Shown: positions 24,001 through 34,500 of the stretch, piece after piece
How the letters are laid out: every line of letters starts with the position of its first letter
Numbering within the stretch: position 1 is the stretch's first letter
Assembly: GCA_039720395.1 (NCBI GenBank)
Contig: CM077834.1
Span: 2,314,607-2,378,606 of the forward strand
Source of the DNA: Liquidambar formosana
Lineage: Eukaryota > Streptophyta > Magnoliopsida > Saxifragales > Altingiaceae
DNA: 64,000 nucleotides
Reading direction: 5' to 3'
Position numbers and translations under genes: made by a program
Notes under the pieces: generated by a model
The model's database searches: none
The model's input: only the letters and a program-made list of their open reading frames with translations
Told to the model about the DNA's origin: nothing

Positions 24001-24962
24001 TTGCAACTTCTAGTTACAAATTTGAAACTTAAAGCACACACTCTAAGACAGACGGATAATCAGATATACAGACACACATAATTGTGTATCAAAATAGTAA
24101 ACAGATGGACTATGTCTCAAGATGACTACAGAACATGGATATTGGTTGTAGTATTGGGTCGTAGATAAAGAGATAAAAATCTAATCAAGGCTTGTTGCTA
24201 AATATAAAAATCATCGTTCTAATTTGAACGATGTTTGGTACCTAGTCCATCATGTGACTCTCACGTCAGTCAGAAATGGAAAGATCAAATCTACATGACC
24301 ATGCTACAATACTTAACTTTCTCTAAATTGGAAAACAATATTAATGTTGCACAAAGGTAGAATGCCTACTGGGAAAATTTTTGTCATTGGTCAGTGGAAT
24401 AGCTACAAGTCACTTTGATATTTTTCATTCATGTCTACCATGACAAAAATTTTTCATTCTGTCATTGGGTTTCCTTTGTTTATATATATATATATATTTT
24501 ACATTGACTACTGTTTATGTTGTTGACCTTTTTCCCTTTTTCCCTTTTTTTGTTTTTGTTTTTGTTTTTTAAATTCGGACAGGGTGGGGCTATCATTTTG
24601 ACATTCTTCATCTCATTATTTCCTTACTTTCTTAGACATTTTCTATTGTCTTTGTCTTCTCTCATGGTTCTTTTTGTGTTATTTGTATTTTTTTTTTCTG
24701 AGCTAAAATTTTTCTTGCTATTGGAGCTCACAAGTGTATTTTGCATGTGAATGATGGTAAACTGCTCTAGCCTTTAGCTCCCATATGCAAGCTTTGCAGC
24801 ACCCAGAAACCCAAAGAAGATGTCAACAAGTACAAAATATGGTCATGTAAATTCTGTACTCTGGAAAACAGTGTGAAGTTAGAAAGATGCTCAGCATGTG
24901 GGGAGTGGAGATATTCACATGGGCCCCCAGTGTCAACACCTGCACCCAATCTTGGCACTTGA
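21001..24962 (+). CDS. WSS1: WLM-domain DNA-protein-crosslink metalloprotease, WSS1-like
   Basis: Wss1/SPRTN-type proteases degrade proteins covalently trapped on DNA, usually with Cdc48/p97. Four exons: 21001-21155, 21772-21967, 23011-23724, 24771-24962; 418 residues. The WLM domain starts near residue 4 (LHKVWEIKPLKKAGEDEAR), carries LGLNVGGGVQVKLRLRR, and has the zinc-binding active site HELCHNAHGPH with the catalytic Glu. Next comes GFDLPGRRLGGFSRQPS, resembling a Cdc48-binding SHP box, then conserved LLPSGPKRLGGDS and ALSPIQAAAMAAERRL. The C-terminus has two RanBP2-type zinc fingers, WECETCTLMNP..CKLC and WSCKFCTLENS..CSACGEW; intron 3 splits the first. Between them lies a Ser-rich stretch with two similar segments (SSFFQSSGGH / SSFLQSFYSH, each followed by VDLS..DAS). 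Start 21001 is the first ATG in frame; an upstream TTG at 20941 is not credible. Arabidopsis At5g35690 looks closest from memory. Confidence 0.93.
23832..23965. repeat. Short tandem duplication in WSS1-like intron 3
   Basis: Two diverged units of about 65 bp, each running from a GTTAGCTT/TCTAGCTT segment through GCATA(C/T)TATGT to TTTTAGGTTCT. Non-coding. Confidence 0.55.
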
Positions 24963-26089
24963 GAGGTACAACTTCAGTGGCTACAATTCCTATTCCCATG
25001 TATAAGTTACTGAATATTCCAGTTATTTTGCCAATGAACCTTCTGGGTCACGTTTTGGATGTTATGTGCACACTATCAGCAATGAGATAGTGTTTTAATT
25101 TGGTCTTAGTGGTCGCTAATTTTGCCCATAAATGTAGGAAAAAAAATAGCATAAAAAAGATATATTGTTTGAGAATCAGAAAAACAATCAAGGGCCTCTG
25201 GGCGTTTTTTGAAAATCTAGGACCATAACTGGTTGGTGATTCTAGTTGTCCATCTGATCTTTTTGGTAGGTACAATTGGCAAATGCATTTAGTTCCCATT
25301 TTCTTCTAAATGCAGTTTTATTTCTTCTGTAAAACATAGAATGCAGCTGCTACAAACCACCTTTACTTCGTAAAGTCCTTATTCTCAGCTGCCAGTCTCT
25401 CTTCAGGAACAAAACTAGAGGTCTTTTACCCATTCTGTCATGAGAATTGCTCTGCAAATTTTGCTGAATTGAAATGAAGCTAGGAAAACCTTGGCAGTTC
25501 TGCAATCCGATGAACTCAGCCGGTTAGACAGGCCTGGGGGCTTCCCAAGCAGGCTTTTTCGCTCCCAAATCCCCATGGCCTAAGTCCAACATGAGAATTA
25601 AAGCCTGCTCCACAGAGTCCCCGAGGCCTATTAAAATCTTTGTAATATGTTTTAAAATTTCTAAACTGCTTTTTGAAAATGTTTTTCTGATATTTTCTTA
25701 GCATTTCTCTGTCTCTCCAACAAGATGGTTTGGTAGATTCGTAATTTGCAAAGGAAGCCGCGAAATGGGGTCCACTACATGATCCTCTTTGATAAGAGAG
25801 AATTAATCAACCACAAAAAGGAACAGAAGAGATCACTTTTCCAGGGGAATTAGCCACTGATTTCCCGTGGGAAGGGCATTTAAAGTGATGGACCTCAATT
25901 ACATTTTTCATATTCTTAGCTGGGACTATTGAAGAAAAATAATAATAATATGGGATTTGATAAGGAGGATTTCACAGCTTGCGAGTCCCCATCATCATCT
26001 GGCATTGGGGACCAAGAGATCACATGTTCTTGGGATATGATGTGATCGTTGATATCCCTATGAGAAACGCTTAGGTTATGTTATGAGGA
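24963..26089. other. 3' flank of the WSS1-like gene, no further gene seen
   Basis: Sequence after the stop contains A-rich tracts (25139-25160) and a GC-richer patch near 25520-25630 that is not protein-like. No bounded element was recognised. Confidence 0.5.
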
Positions 26090-26412
26090 AATGAGAGAGG
26101 GAATGAAATTGTGATTCCATTCTTAAAAAAAAAGTGAGTATTTGATTGCATAAAGGAATGGAATGGTTATTCTTTTGTGGGAGTCTATTCTCTCCAATGA
26201 GGGAACAGTCATTCTTTTTCAAACCAAAATGAATGATTTTTCTCACCTTTCAATGAGTAAAAATCATGAAAAATAGGGTCTCACTTATGCTTTTTCATTC
26301 CATTCCCACCTCTTACCAAACATTAGGATGAATGTCTTTTTCCTTCCATTTCCATTCCCATTCCCATTCCAACTCCATTCTATTCCATTCCCTCAAACCA
26401 AACGCAGCCTTA
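26090..26412. mobile_element. Degenerate MITE of the GAATGG-rich type
   Basis: The right end, read on the minus strand, is GCTGCGTTTGGTTTGAGGGA followed by repeated GGAATGG units, a frequent plant MITE terminus. The left part (26096 onward, GGGAATGAAATTGTGATTCC) is a poor inverted match. Boundaries and TSD could not be fixed. Confidence 0.5.
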
Positions 26413-26913
26413 GTTTATTGGCTTTATTGGCCCCTTTCAACTACATTTCTTATCTGCTGATGAGATAAGGTAATTTTGAAAGTAATAAAATTTGAATAAT
26501 TTTTGTTTTAGATGTAAGGGTTTGGTGATGGGATGATAGTTTAATAGCAAACTTCTTATTTGTTAAGTAAATGATCTTAGGAATAAAAGTAAATGATCTT
26601 AGGCTTAAAGTTTATGTAGTAAATTAATATTCAATTGTTGATATGAAGGGAAAGTAGGGATCAGGGCATAAGGGTAACTGGGTAATCTTAGTCAATTGGT
26701 AAAAAGATTGTACAATCTCATTTGGTCATTGAATTCTCTAAATTTTTTTGGGATATGATATACCTAAATGTACTCATATTTCATTAATTCAGTGGGCATC
26801 TATAATAATAGGCATTAATGACTACGTAACTACTATATGTCCTAGCTCATATATCGTTGCTCTTGTAATTGTGGTGTTATATTTTCCCTCTTATGGGTTA
26901 AGAATTTTTTTTG

Positions 26914-27210
26914 GGAAAATATCTAAAACCTCTTTTAAACATAAAATCATATCTAAAAACTCCATTAAATATTTTATCTATCCATCAAATCCAAAAAGAG
27001 AAAAATTATATCAATTTACCCCAATTAGTTAACATTCCGTCTAATGTGGTTAAAATAAATAATAACTGGACAAAATACCCCTATGATGCTATTTTTGCTA
27101 AACACTTGGAATAAGAAATTGAGGTTGGAAAAGAAGATGAATGGGGCAAATGATGTGAAGAGGGGATATGGACCACAAGACACTGACTTCCTCTTTTCTT
27201 GCATCATCGT

Positions 27211-27254
<44 letters not shown>

Positions 27255-27548
27255 TGAACATGGGAGGAGAAATGATGTAAAAGGGGGAGCAGGTACACCC
27301 ACATGGGAAGAGAGAGGGGGCAAAAGTGGTATTTTAAATACATGGGTTTTTTTGTTATTAAATATATTAATATCAAAGGAGGATATTTTTGTTTTATCAT
27401 TACTTATTTTAATGGCAGTACACGGAATGTTAACTAGTTGGGGTTATTAGATAAGATTTTTCTCATATTTGATTAGATGGATATGTAAAATATTTAAAAG
27501 GGTTTTTGGATATGATTTTATTTTTTAAGGAGGTTTTGGATATTTTCC
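26914..27548. mobile_element. Non-autonomous element with about 165-bp terminal inverted repeats
   Basis: The left arm GGAAAATATCTAAAACCTC, CATAAAATCATATC(T/C)AAAAA, CCAATTAGTTAACATTCCGT is repeated inverted at the right end (27400-27548: GTTAACTAGTTGGGG, GGATATGATTTTATTTTTTA, GGATATTTTCC). Both flanks are T-runs of eight, so the target duplication is ambiguous. The middle holds a GA microsatellite (27213-27250) and no real coding sequence. Confidence 0.8.
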
Positions 27549-27556
27549 TTTTTTTT

Positions 27557-28670
27557 CTCTTCCTATTTGGAAACCGATGTATATTGGAAAAAGATTTTGG
27601 ATTAGCCAAGTATCATGTTAGGCAATTAGATGCACGACACATCAGAGAATGAGACTAGATCTAGGTCCTAAACACCATAAATTTATAGTGCTAAAAGGGT
27701 AAACAAACTTTACTTAGGGGTTGGATTAGCACTCACCCTCCTAGTGTAACGGAGACCACCTATAACCACAAGAGATATATTTAGATACTCTTTTGCATAG
27801 TTAGCCACAATAGGTTAAGAGTTTGAAACCATTTAATCAATTTACCCCAGTTGTAGCACCTGCATATGTGACCTTCCAAGAGATTGTGACAAACATGTCA
27901 GTTCTAAAATACCCATCTATCACTTGGGAGTAGGGACCACCCCAAGATGGCTGTTAATTGCCGAACTCAGAATATAGTAGAGATACACCATTCTACCCAT
28001 TGTATTTTAGGGCTGGGCTGAGTGAATGCGCACATTTTGGAAAGGGAGACAATGTGCTTCAACCCTACAACATTAATAAAGATTGAATTTTTTGGGTCTG
28101 ATCCTGTGATGGTCATATAAATTAAAATCAGTGTAATAAAGTAGCCCTCTGTGCTCCACAAAAAAATAAGTTGGAAGTAAGGACAAAGAATAAAGAATTT
28201 TAGATGCTTTCCATGCTTATATATATAGGGATCATAAACAATCCAAATAAAAAAATTTAAAGTAAGTTCATCGGCCTGGTTTTTGGGGTATTACAGAAGC
28301 AAACAAAGAGAAACTGTGACCAAGAAAGCAATGGGCATTTAGGAGATTATACATCAATTTTTGAAATTAGATGTTGATCGAACATTGACTTTTACTTTCG
28401 GTGGTTGAGTACCGCTCTAGAAAATGTGCTCCATGGCTGAAAGAGTCAGGCCGTTTTCGTCTCCAATACTCCCCCAACCCCAACCCCAACCCCAACCCCT
28501 CAACTTTTTGTTTTTTATTTTTTTGTTAGTCCATCTGCTATGAGGGAGTCCTCACCTCTCTCGCCCACGATTTCTTTCATTTATATATATATATATATAT
28601 ATATAATATTTTAAAATACAATTTAAGACATGTGCCCATCATTACATTTATCATATGAAATTCTACTATT
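27557..28670. other. Intergenic DNA, no gene seen
   Basis: Unclassified sequence. It includes a short CCCCAA-rich run (28474-28500) and a TA microsatellite (28582-28605). Confidence 0.5.
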
Positions 28671-28675
28671 ATTAA

Positions 28676-29052
28676 GGGGTAAATTGCAAAAAACCCTCCT
28701 AAAGTATAGGGGGTCAGCAGATAACCCCTATTATATTTTGATTTTACCAATGTGCCCCTTAGTTCAGTTGAGAATTTAATTGGTTTAACATCGTTAATTG
28801 TAAACGTGAAAAGACTGGTATACCTTACACCCTTCCCATCACGTGCACCCTTTAGTCAAAGGCATTTTGGGTAACATGGGTCTGTTAATGATGTCACGTA
28901 CGTAATACGTGATTAATTTCCGTCAAATTTTTTCAACGACAAATGATGGTGGAGTACATTGACAAAAATTAAAACATAAGTGAAACACATTTGGTAAAAT
29001 TAAAACATAAGAAAGACCCCCATACTTCAAGGGGGTTATCTACGATTTACCC
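28676..29052. mobile_element. TIR element with GGGTAAAT ends
   Basis: The left arm GGGTAAATTGCAAAAAACCC, AAGTATAGGGGGT, GATAACCCC and TTTTACCAA recurs inverted at 28988-29052 (GGTAAAATTAAAACATAAG, CCCCCATACTT, GGGGGTTATC, GATTTACCC). ATTAA flanks both sides (28671-28675, 29053-29057), only a tentative TSD. Non-coding, about 377 bp. Confidence 0.7.
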
Positions 29053-29525
29053 ATTAATTCACTCAAAAAGACGTTGAAATGGGCCACACTACCATCAATA
29101 CACCCACGAGGGTGCTCTCGTTGTACATTCTCTTTTCTTCCCCTCTATTCTTTATTTTATTTTGTTTATTTATATGAGTATGGACTTTGGATTTGGCACT
29201 CTATACATCCGCAAGGTCACGTGTAGTACAATAGAAGTTTGGCAAATTTGTGTCTTACTTAAACACTTGTCTTGATTTTTACAAAATTAATCACTATTTC
29301 ATAAACTAAATCATCGATATTTTGGCAAACGCCAGTATATGTCATTTCATAGGGATAAAGATATCGGAAAGGTTAGGTGAGTATAGGGTTTTAACCTTTA
29401 TTATTATGTCTTTCACTTAGCAAAAAGAAAATTCATCATAATTAATTTTGTTGTCAAGGTGGGTAGGTTTTACTATGTTGCCTACCTGCCAATTCATTGT
29501 GGTTTTACAGGTAGCACCAAAATAA

Positions 29526-30362
29526 GGGAACGGCTATTGCAACCCCCCAATCCTCACAGTTGCCCCCACCTTATAACCCCACCCCCAAAATTTCCACACT
29601 CACCCCTCTCAAAGACCTCAATACCCCTCATCTCACCCACCCCTCTCACCTACCCCGCGCACTCCATGGCAGTGGATCGGCGAGAAGAAGAAGAAGCGAC
29701 GGCGACGGCGACCGGCGAGGAAGGGCGACTCTTCCCTCTTCTTCTTTCTTTCTTTCTTTTTTTTTTTTTCCCTCTGCTGTTCAGATCTGTGCAAGGGAGG
29801 GTTTTTCTCTCAAAACCTCCATTTTTTCCGGCGAGGAGGTTCTTCCCCTTCTTCTTTTTTCCGGCGACGGGAGGGAAGAGAGAAAAAGAAAGAAAAAAAA
29901 GGTTGCCGACGGGAGGGAAGAGGAGAAGAAAAGGAAAAGAAAAGGAAAGAAGAAAAAAAAAAAGATTTCAAAATCTCCATTTTTTCCAGCGACGGGAGGG
30001 AAGAAAAAGAAAAGGAAAGAAAAAAAAAGAGGCTGCTGACGGGAGGGAAGAGGAAAAAAAAAAAAAAAAGAGGGTTCCGACGGGAAGGAGGGTACTGAGG
30101 GCTGCTGGTGCGGGAGAGGAGAAGGAAGAAGAGAAGAGGGAAGAGGAGGAAGGAAGAAGAGGGTCGCCGGTGGGGTAGGGTGGGGTGCCGGAGTCTCGCC
30201 GTCACCGGTGGGGTGGGGTGGGTGAGGGTGCCGGAGCCTGACATCGCCGGTGGGGTGGGTGAGGTACTTAAGCCTTTTTTGGTAATTTTGTCCCATAATT
30301 TTTTTAATTAAAAAATATGAGGGGTCAACTTAGTGTATTGTGGGGTTGCAATAGCCGTTCCC
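29526..30362. mobile_element. MULE-type non-autonomous element, GC/purine-rich cargo, perfect 9-bp TSD
   Basis: Ends are GGGAACGGCTATTGCAACCC in inverted orientation at both termini (one further C is shared). The flanks CCAAAATAA at 29517-29525 and 30363-30371 are a perfect 9-bp duplication, the Mutator-superfamily signature. Inside, the left third is C/pyrimidine-rich and the right half purine-rich, with about five imperfect copies of a GACGGGAGGGAAGAG unit (29864-30090), then G-rich GCCGGTGGGGT repeats (30166-30260). Open frames across it are lysine/arginine/glutamate-rich or phenylalanine-rich low complexity, not a gene. The element shares its termini with the foldback at 48338-48737. Confidence 0.92.
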
Positions 30363-30378
30363 CCAAAATAAATATTCA

Positions 30379-30400
30379 AGCCCATGGCCCATGGCCCACG
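30379..30400 (+). promoter_or_regulatory. Paired site II (GGCCCA) motifs upstream of the BAH/Agenet gene
   Basis: GGCCCA occurs at 30386-30391 and 30393-30398 within CCCATGGCCCATGGCCCACG. In plants this is the TCP-bound site II motif of growth-related and organelle-related genes. It lies eight bases right of the MULE-type element's right TSD and upstream of a CT-rich leader (30530-30665). Confidence 0.5.
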
Positions 30401-30519
30401 CCCATTCCTCAAAGGCCTTCCCAATTCAGCGATGGACTCTCAGCCTCCTAAAGAGATTTTCTACCCTGCTACAGTTCCCACTTCCCACAGAGAAATTGTT
30501 CACTTTTTCTTCTCCTACC

Positions 30520-30550
<31 letters not shown>

Positions 30551-30924
30551 CACCAACATGGGATATGAACTTCCAAGACTCTGCAACTCTCTCGCATCCA
30601 TGTCCTTTCTTAGTTATCTTCCTTCCCCTCTCCTCTCATCTTCTCCTCTCTCCTCTCTCTCCCTCTCATCGCCTTTGTGCACACCAAAACGGAGCTGAAA
30701 GGCCCTTGTTCCTACCACTCTCTTGAAGCCGTTAACACCTCCATTACCAGGTCTCTTTAACCCCACGAAGCTTCTCAGTCTTCAGTTGCTGTGTTGATAA
30801 TTCACTCTTTTGTTCAAAATAGAGGTGCCCATTTCATCTTCTTGATGGTTGTCTTAGTAAATGCAGTCAATTTCATTTCTTTTGTGTCTCTTAGGGGCTT
30901 TTAAGCTGAGGCCCTTGTTCAAGT

Positions 30925-31490
30925 GATTAGGGTTTCTGATCTGTTTGTAGAGGCTTAGCAGCAGGTTTTTGCTGATTATTGGTCATTTTTGTCCAATTCC
31001 CAGTTTTTGTTTGATAGAGTTCTTTGAGTTTTAGCAGAGAGATCATGGAGTTTCTGGGGTTTATGAAATTAGGGTCAATGGTTATGTTGATTTTAGGGCA
31101 AAACCCTTCTGAATTATTGCAAGATTGTAACTTCTTAGGCAATTAAATCAGTTGAGCTGGATGTTTTGAATTCTTTTCCACTTTTGTTGGGGCATGTTCA
31201 GCTATGTAATTAGGGTTTCTGATCTGCTTGTAGATCTTCAAACCATAGGTTTTTGTGGATTTTGGTTAGTTTTGCGGGATGCCCTTTTGTCGTTTGCTTG
31301 AGTTCTTTGAGTTTTAGCAGAGAATTCCTGGATGTTCCTACGGTTTACTAAGTTAGGATTTTAAATTATTGCAAAATTGCATCTTTCTGTTTGAGTTATT
31401 GCTTGACTGTTGATTTTTAGGCTACTAGATCATCTAGGTTTAACCCTTTGCCACTTTATGGGGCATCTTCAGTTATGTAATTAGGGTTTC
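30925..31490. repeat. Tandem duplication in the leader region of the BAH/Agenet gene
   Basis: Unit of about 280 bp: 30925-31205, 31206-31475 and the start of a third at 31476. Each begins GT(G/A)ATTAGGGTTTC and includes GAGTTCTTTGAGTTTTAGCAGAGA, TTATTGCAA(G/A)ATTG and GGGGCATGTTCAG / GGGGCATCTTCAG. Probably within a 5'-UTR intron, with a candidate acceptor CTCTTAG ending at 31497. Confidence 0.85.
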
Positions 31491-31540
31491 CTCTTAGGAT
31501 TCCGATGCTCTGTTGACCTCACTTGTGCATTTCTGTCAAA

Positions 31541-34500
31541 ATGTCGTCAAATGGTCACTGTTTTGTGGAGTGGAAAGAGCAATTTGTTTCGCAGGAGCGG
31601 GGCAACCGTGTGGTTCACTATTTTTTGAAGGATTCTACTGGAGAATCCATCCTTGCTGTTGTGGGCACTGAGAGGAGTCTTAGGCACATGTTCTATGTTG
31701 TCGCCGATGACTTCTTGCAAGTTTGTGGGACAGAAAATTCCATACACGCTGGCTTCAAATGGAGGTCGAAAAGAGAGGTTGTGGACTGGCTCACATCTAT
31801 GCTCTCAAAGCAGCATCTACCAGGAGATCGGTGCAGTATGTTTTTCCATCAGCTTCTATGGTTTCTTATATTTTTTTGTCATTGTTGCACTATATGTACT
31901 AACAGAGTTTTATGTACAGATGTGTATGATTATACAATTAATAATGACGTCAGTCTTTCCTTATATGAAGGCATAGAATCATACTATGATATTATTTTAA
32001 TTCAAGCTCCATGTAAATGCATTAGTCCTGTATGTTGATGTTTTATACAGCTTAGCTATGTTAAGAGTTCAGATAATCATCAAGAAAATGAAAGCTGTAA
32101 TCTGAAAAGACTTGAAATGGAGATACATATACCACAAGCGATAGTCCATTCTATCCAATTGTTTTATTGTATCTATTATTTATTTCGATGTATGCGTTGA
32201 CAGTGAAAATTCCAGCTAACCAAGTTGGTTTCATTAGTGGGGAAATGTCAATTTGGTATATAAACATTTTGCTTGAGTTATCTAAATACAACTATCTTGT
32301 GGAGCATTAGGAGTGATGCCATATTGCCATCATGACCATATAGTGATGACAAAAACTTAATGTGAACTTGCAAAGAGCAATCAGGACGAGGACAAGTTTT
32401 ATGTGTAGTACTATGATGTTCCAGATGTGTGGGGTTTTCCTTTCCTTACTAGGAATGAAAATTTTTTAATAGTTATTCACCTTAAAAAAAAAAAAAAAAA
32501 ATGTTAACAGTGTCGAAATGTTGTTGTTTGCTTAGGACCTAATAAAACTCTGCACATCTGTTTTTGGTGAGTTGCATTCTTGTGGCATTGTTTATTCATG
32601 AATCAAAAAGTTCTTGAGATTCAAATGGAAAAGGTGGCACCATCCATATGTGCCTGCACACTTGTGAAAATTAACACCCCATGCTAACCTTTTCTATACT
32701 CTAAGTAAATGCTTAAAAGATGCATGCCATTTACTGAGATACACAAGAATATTCCAGTTTCTATCATCTAGCATAATCTTTTAAGGTGAAAAGTTGGAAC
32801 TTGGAAGAATGTCTTTTTATCCCAGTATGTACTTGGTCTGCATGTACTGCGATCTTTGGTTCTTTGAAGCCTTGGTTTTTTATTCTGATGATGACATCTG
32901 ATTTATGGGGCTTTGTGCTATTTTCACCTACCCTTGCATAATTGTCTGTATTCTCAGCGTTTTTTTAAAAAATTTAAAAAATCATAGATTGAATCCTTAA
33001 TTTCATTTACTTTCATCTAATTCTAACAAAAATTTAGTTGAATATCAGAAACTTTAAGCTTTTTCCCATTTTTAATGACAGAATCACCAAGAAATGAGTC
33101 CACACAAGTTTTAGGATCTCCCAAATTTCAGGAGACTGGATCCAGTGCTCGACGGACTCACATGGCAGATTACACGGTATATTATATGTTTATGGTTTCC
33201 TCACGTTACTCCTTAACTAGGTGTTTTCTTTTTCTTTAAATTATTATTTATATTTAATGTTTGTCTAACACCTGTGTATCAGGCCCGGCTTGCTAGGAAC
33301 TTGAAAGGACACGATTCAGACATTGTGTGGTCAGGTGTTGCATGGACCTGTGGTAAACAGCTCAAGCACTATCCAGCATTTTGCAGGAATGGGACTAAAA
33401 TAATGGTAAGCATCTACTATTGTTATAAAAGAAAAGTCATGAGGTGTAAGCTTTAAAGTGCCAGCCTTAAATCTCACTTATGAATTCAATGATTCAGTTG
33501 TCTTGAAAAAAATTAGAATGAAAAGAATCATGGAACTGTTGTGGACAGTGGTATACATTTTGAAACACAAAACAGGTATAGGAACCAGTTTTATATCACA
33601 CATGACATCATAAAGAGTTATTTATTTAATTATTTATTTTTATAACTAAAATTTAAAGAGAAACTTCGTTCTAACTCATAATTATGTGACGGTAACCCAT
33701 CCTTTTTATATTTTTTTGATAAAGAACCCATCCTTTTTATATTAGGTTAATCTATATGGTTTGTTTCAACAATAACTTAGAAACAGATGAAAAGTTGACA
33801 TTATTCGAAGAAAAGTTGATATCACGTCACAGTTATTTGATGGGGACCCCATTTTCTGGTTAATGTATGAGGTGCCTCATAGATGATGTAAGCCTCAGGG
33901 CACAGGTGGTGCACCTCATCTAATACTGGAACTTTTAGGCATGTGCCTCAAGGGATTTAATATTAAAGACTCTGCCTTGAGATGTTTCTCTTGTGATTTG
34001 TTTTGAGGTCTGCCTTAATGTCTGAGCCTTGTTTGCTCTCTTAATAAAATTATATATCTATATCTGCATGTTAGTGTAATTATTCACTTTCGGTTGCATT
34101 CTTTTCCGCTGATGCTTTATTCTTTCCTGATATTCAGAGTCAATCCTTTGTCTTTGTTATGGCTAAAGAAGAGGATCACTACCTTGCATATTTGGAAGAT
34201 ATGTATGAAGATAAGAAGGGGCAGAAAAAGGTGAAAGTGAGGTGGTTTCACCATAATCAGGAAGTCAAGGGTGTAATTCCTTTACGAAATTCTCACCCCA
34301 AAGAAGTTTTCATCACGCCTTGTGTACAGGTCATCAGCGTGGAGTGTGTTGATGGTCCTGCCATAGTCTTAACGCCTGAACATTATGAGAAATGCTTAGA
34401 TGTTTTTCCACATGCTTTGTTAGCTAGGGTACATCTTTGCTCTCGGCAGTTTAGAAACAATAGAGTGAAGCCCTTTAATTTGAGTAAATTACGTGGCTAT

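Noticed and set aside
28474..28500. CCCCAA repeats as an interstitial telomere
   Set aside because: The unit is CCCCAA/CCCCAAC, not the plant telomere unit CCCTAAA, and only four units are present.
29459..30178. 239-codon plus-strand frame and overlapping 140-170-codon minus-strand frames
   Set aside because: They cross the ends of a TIR element, are low-complexity Lys/Arg/Glu or Phe/Ser/Pro runs, and exist on both strands because the DNA is purine/pyrimidine biased.
30384..30726. Two overlapping frames of about 105-110 codons before the BAH/Agenet gene
   Set aside because: CT-rich leader sequence; composition is Ser/Leu/Pro and the two frames compete. Better read as 5' UTR.
31523..31540. 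Earlier start of the BAH/Agenet protein
   Set aside because: The codon is TTG; the first ATG is at 31541 and fits the conserved N-terminus.
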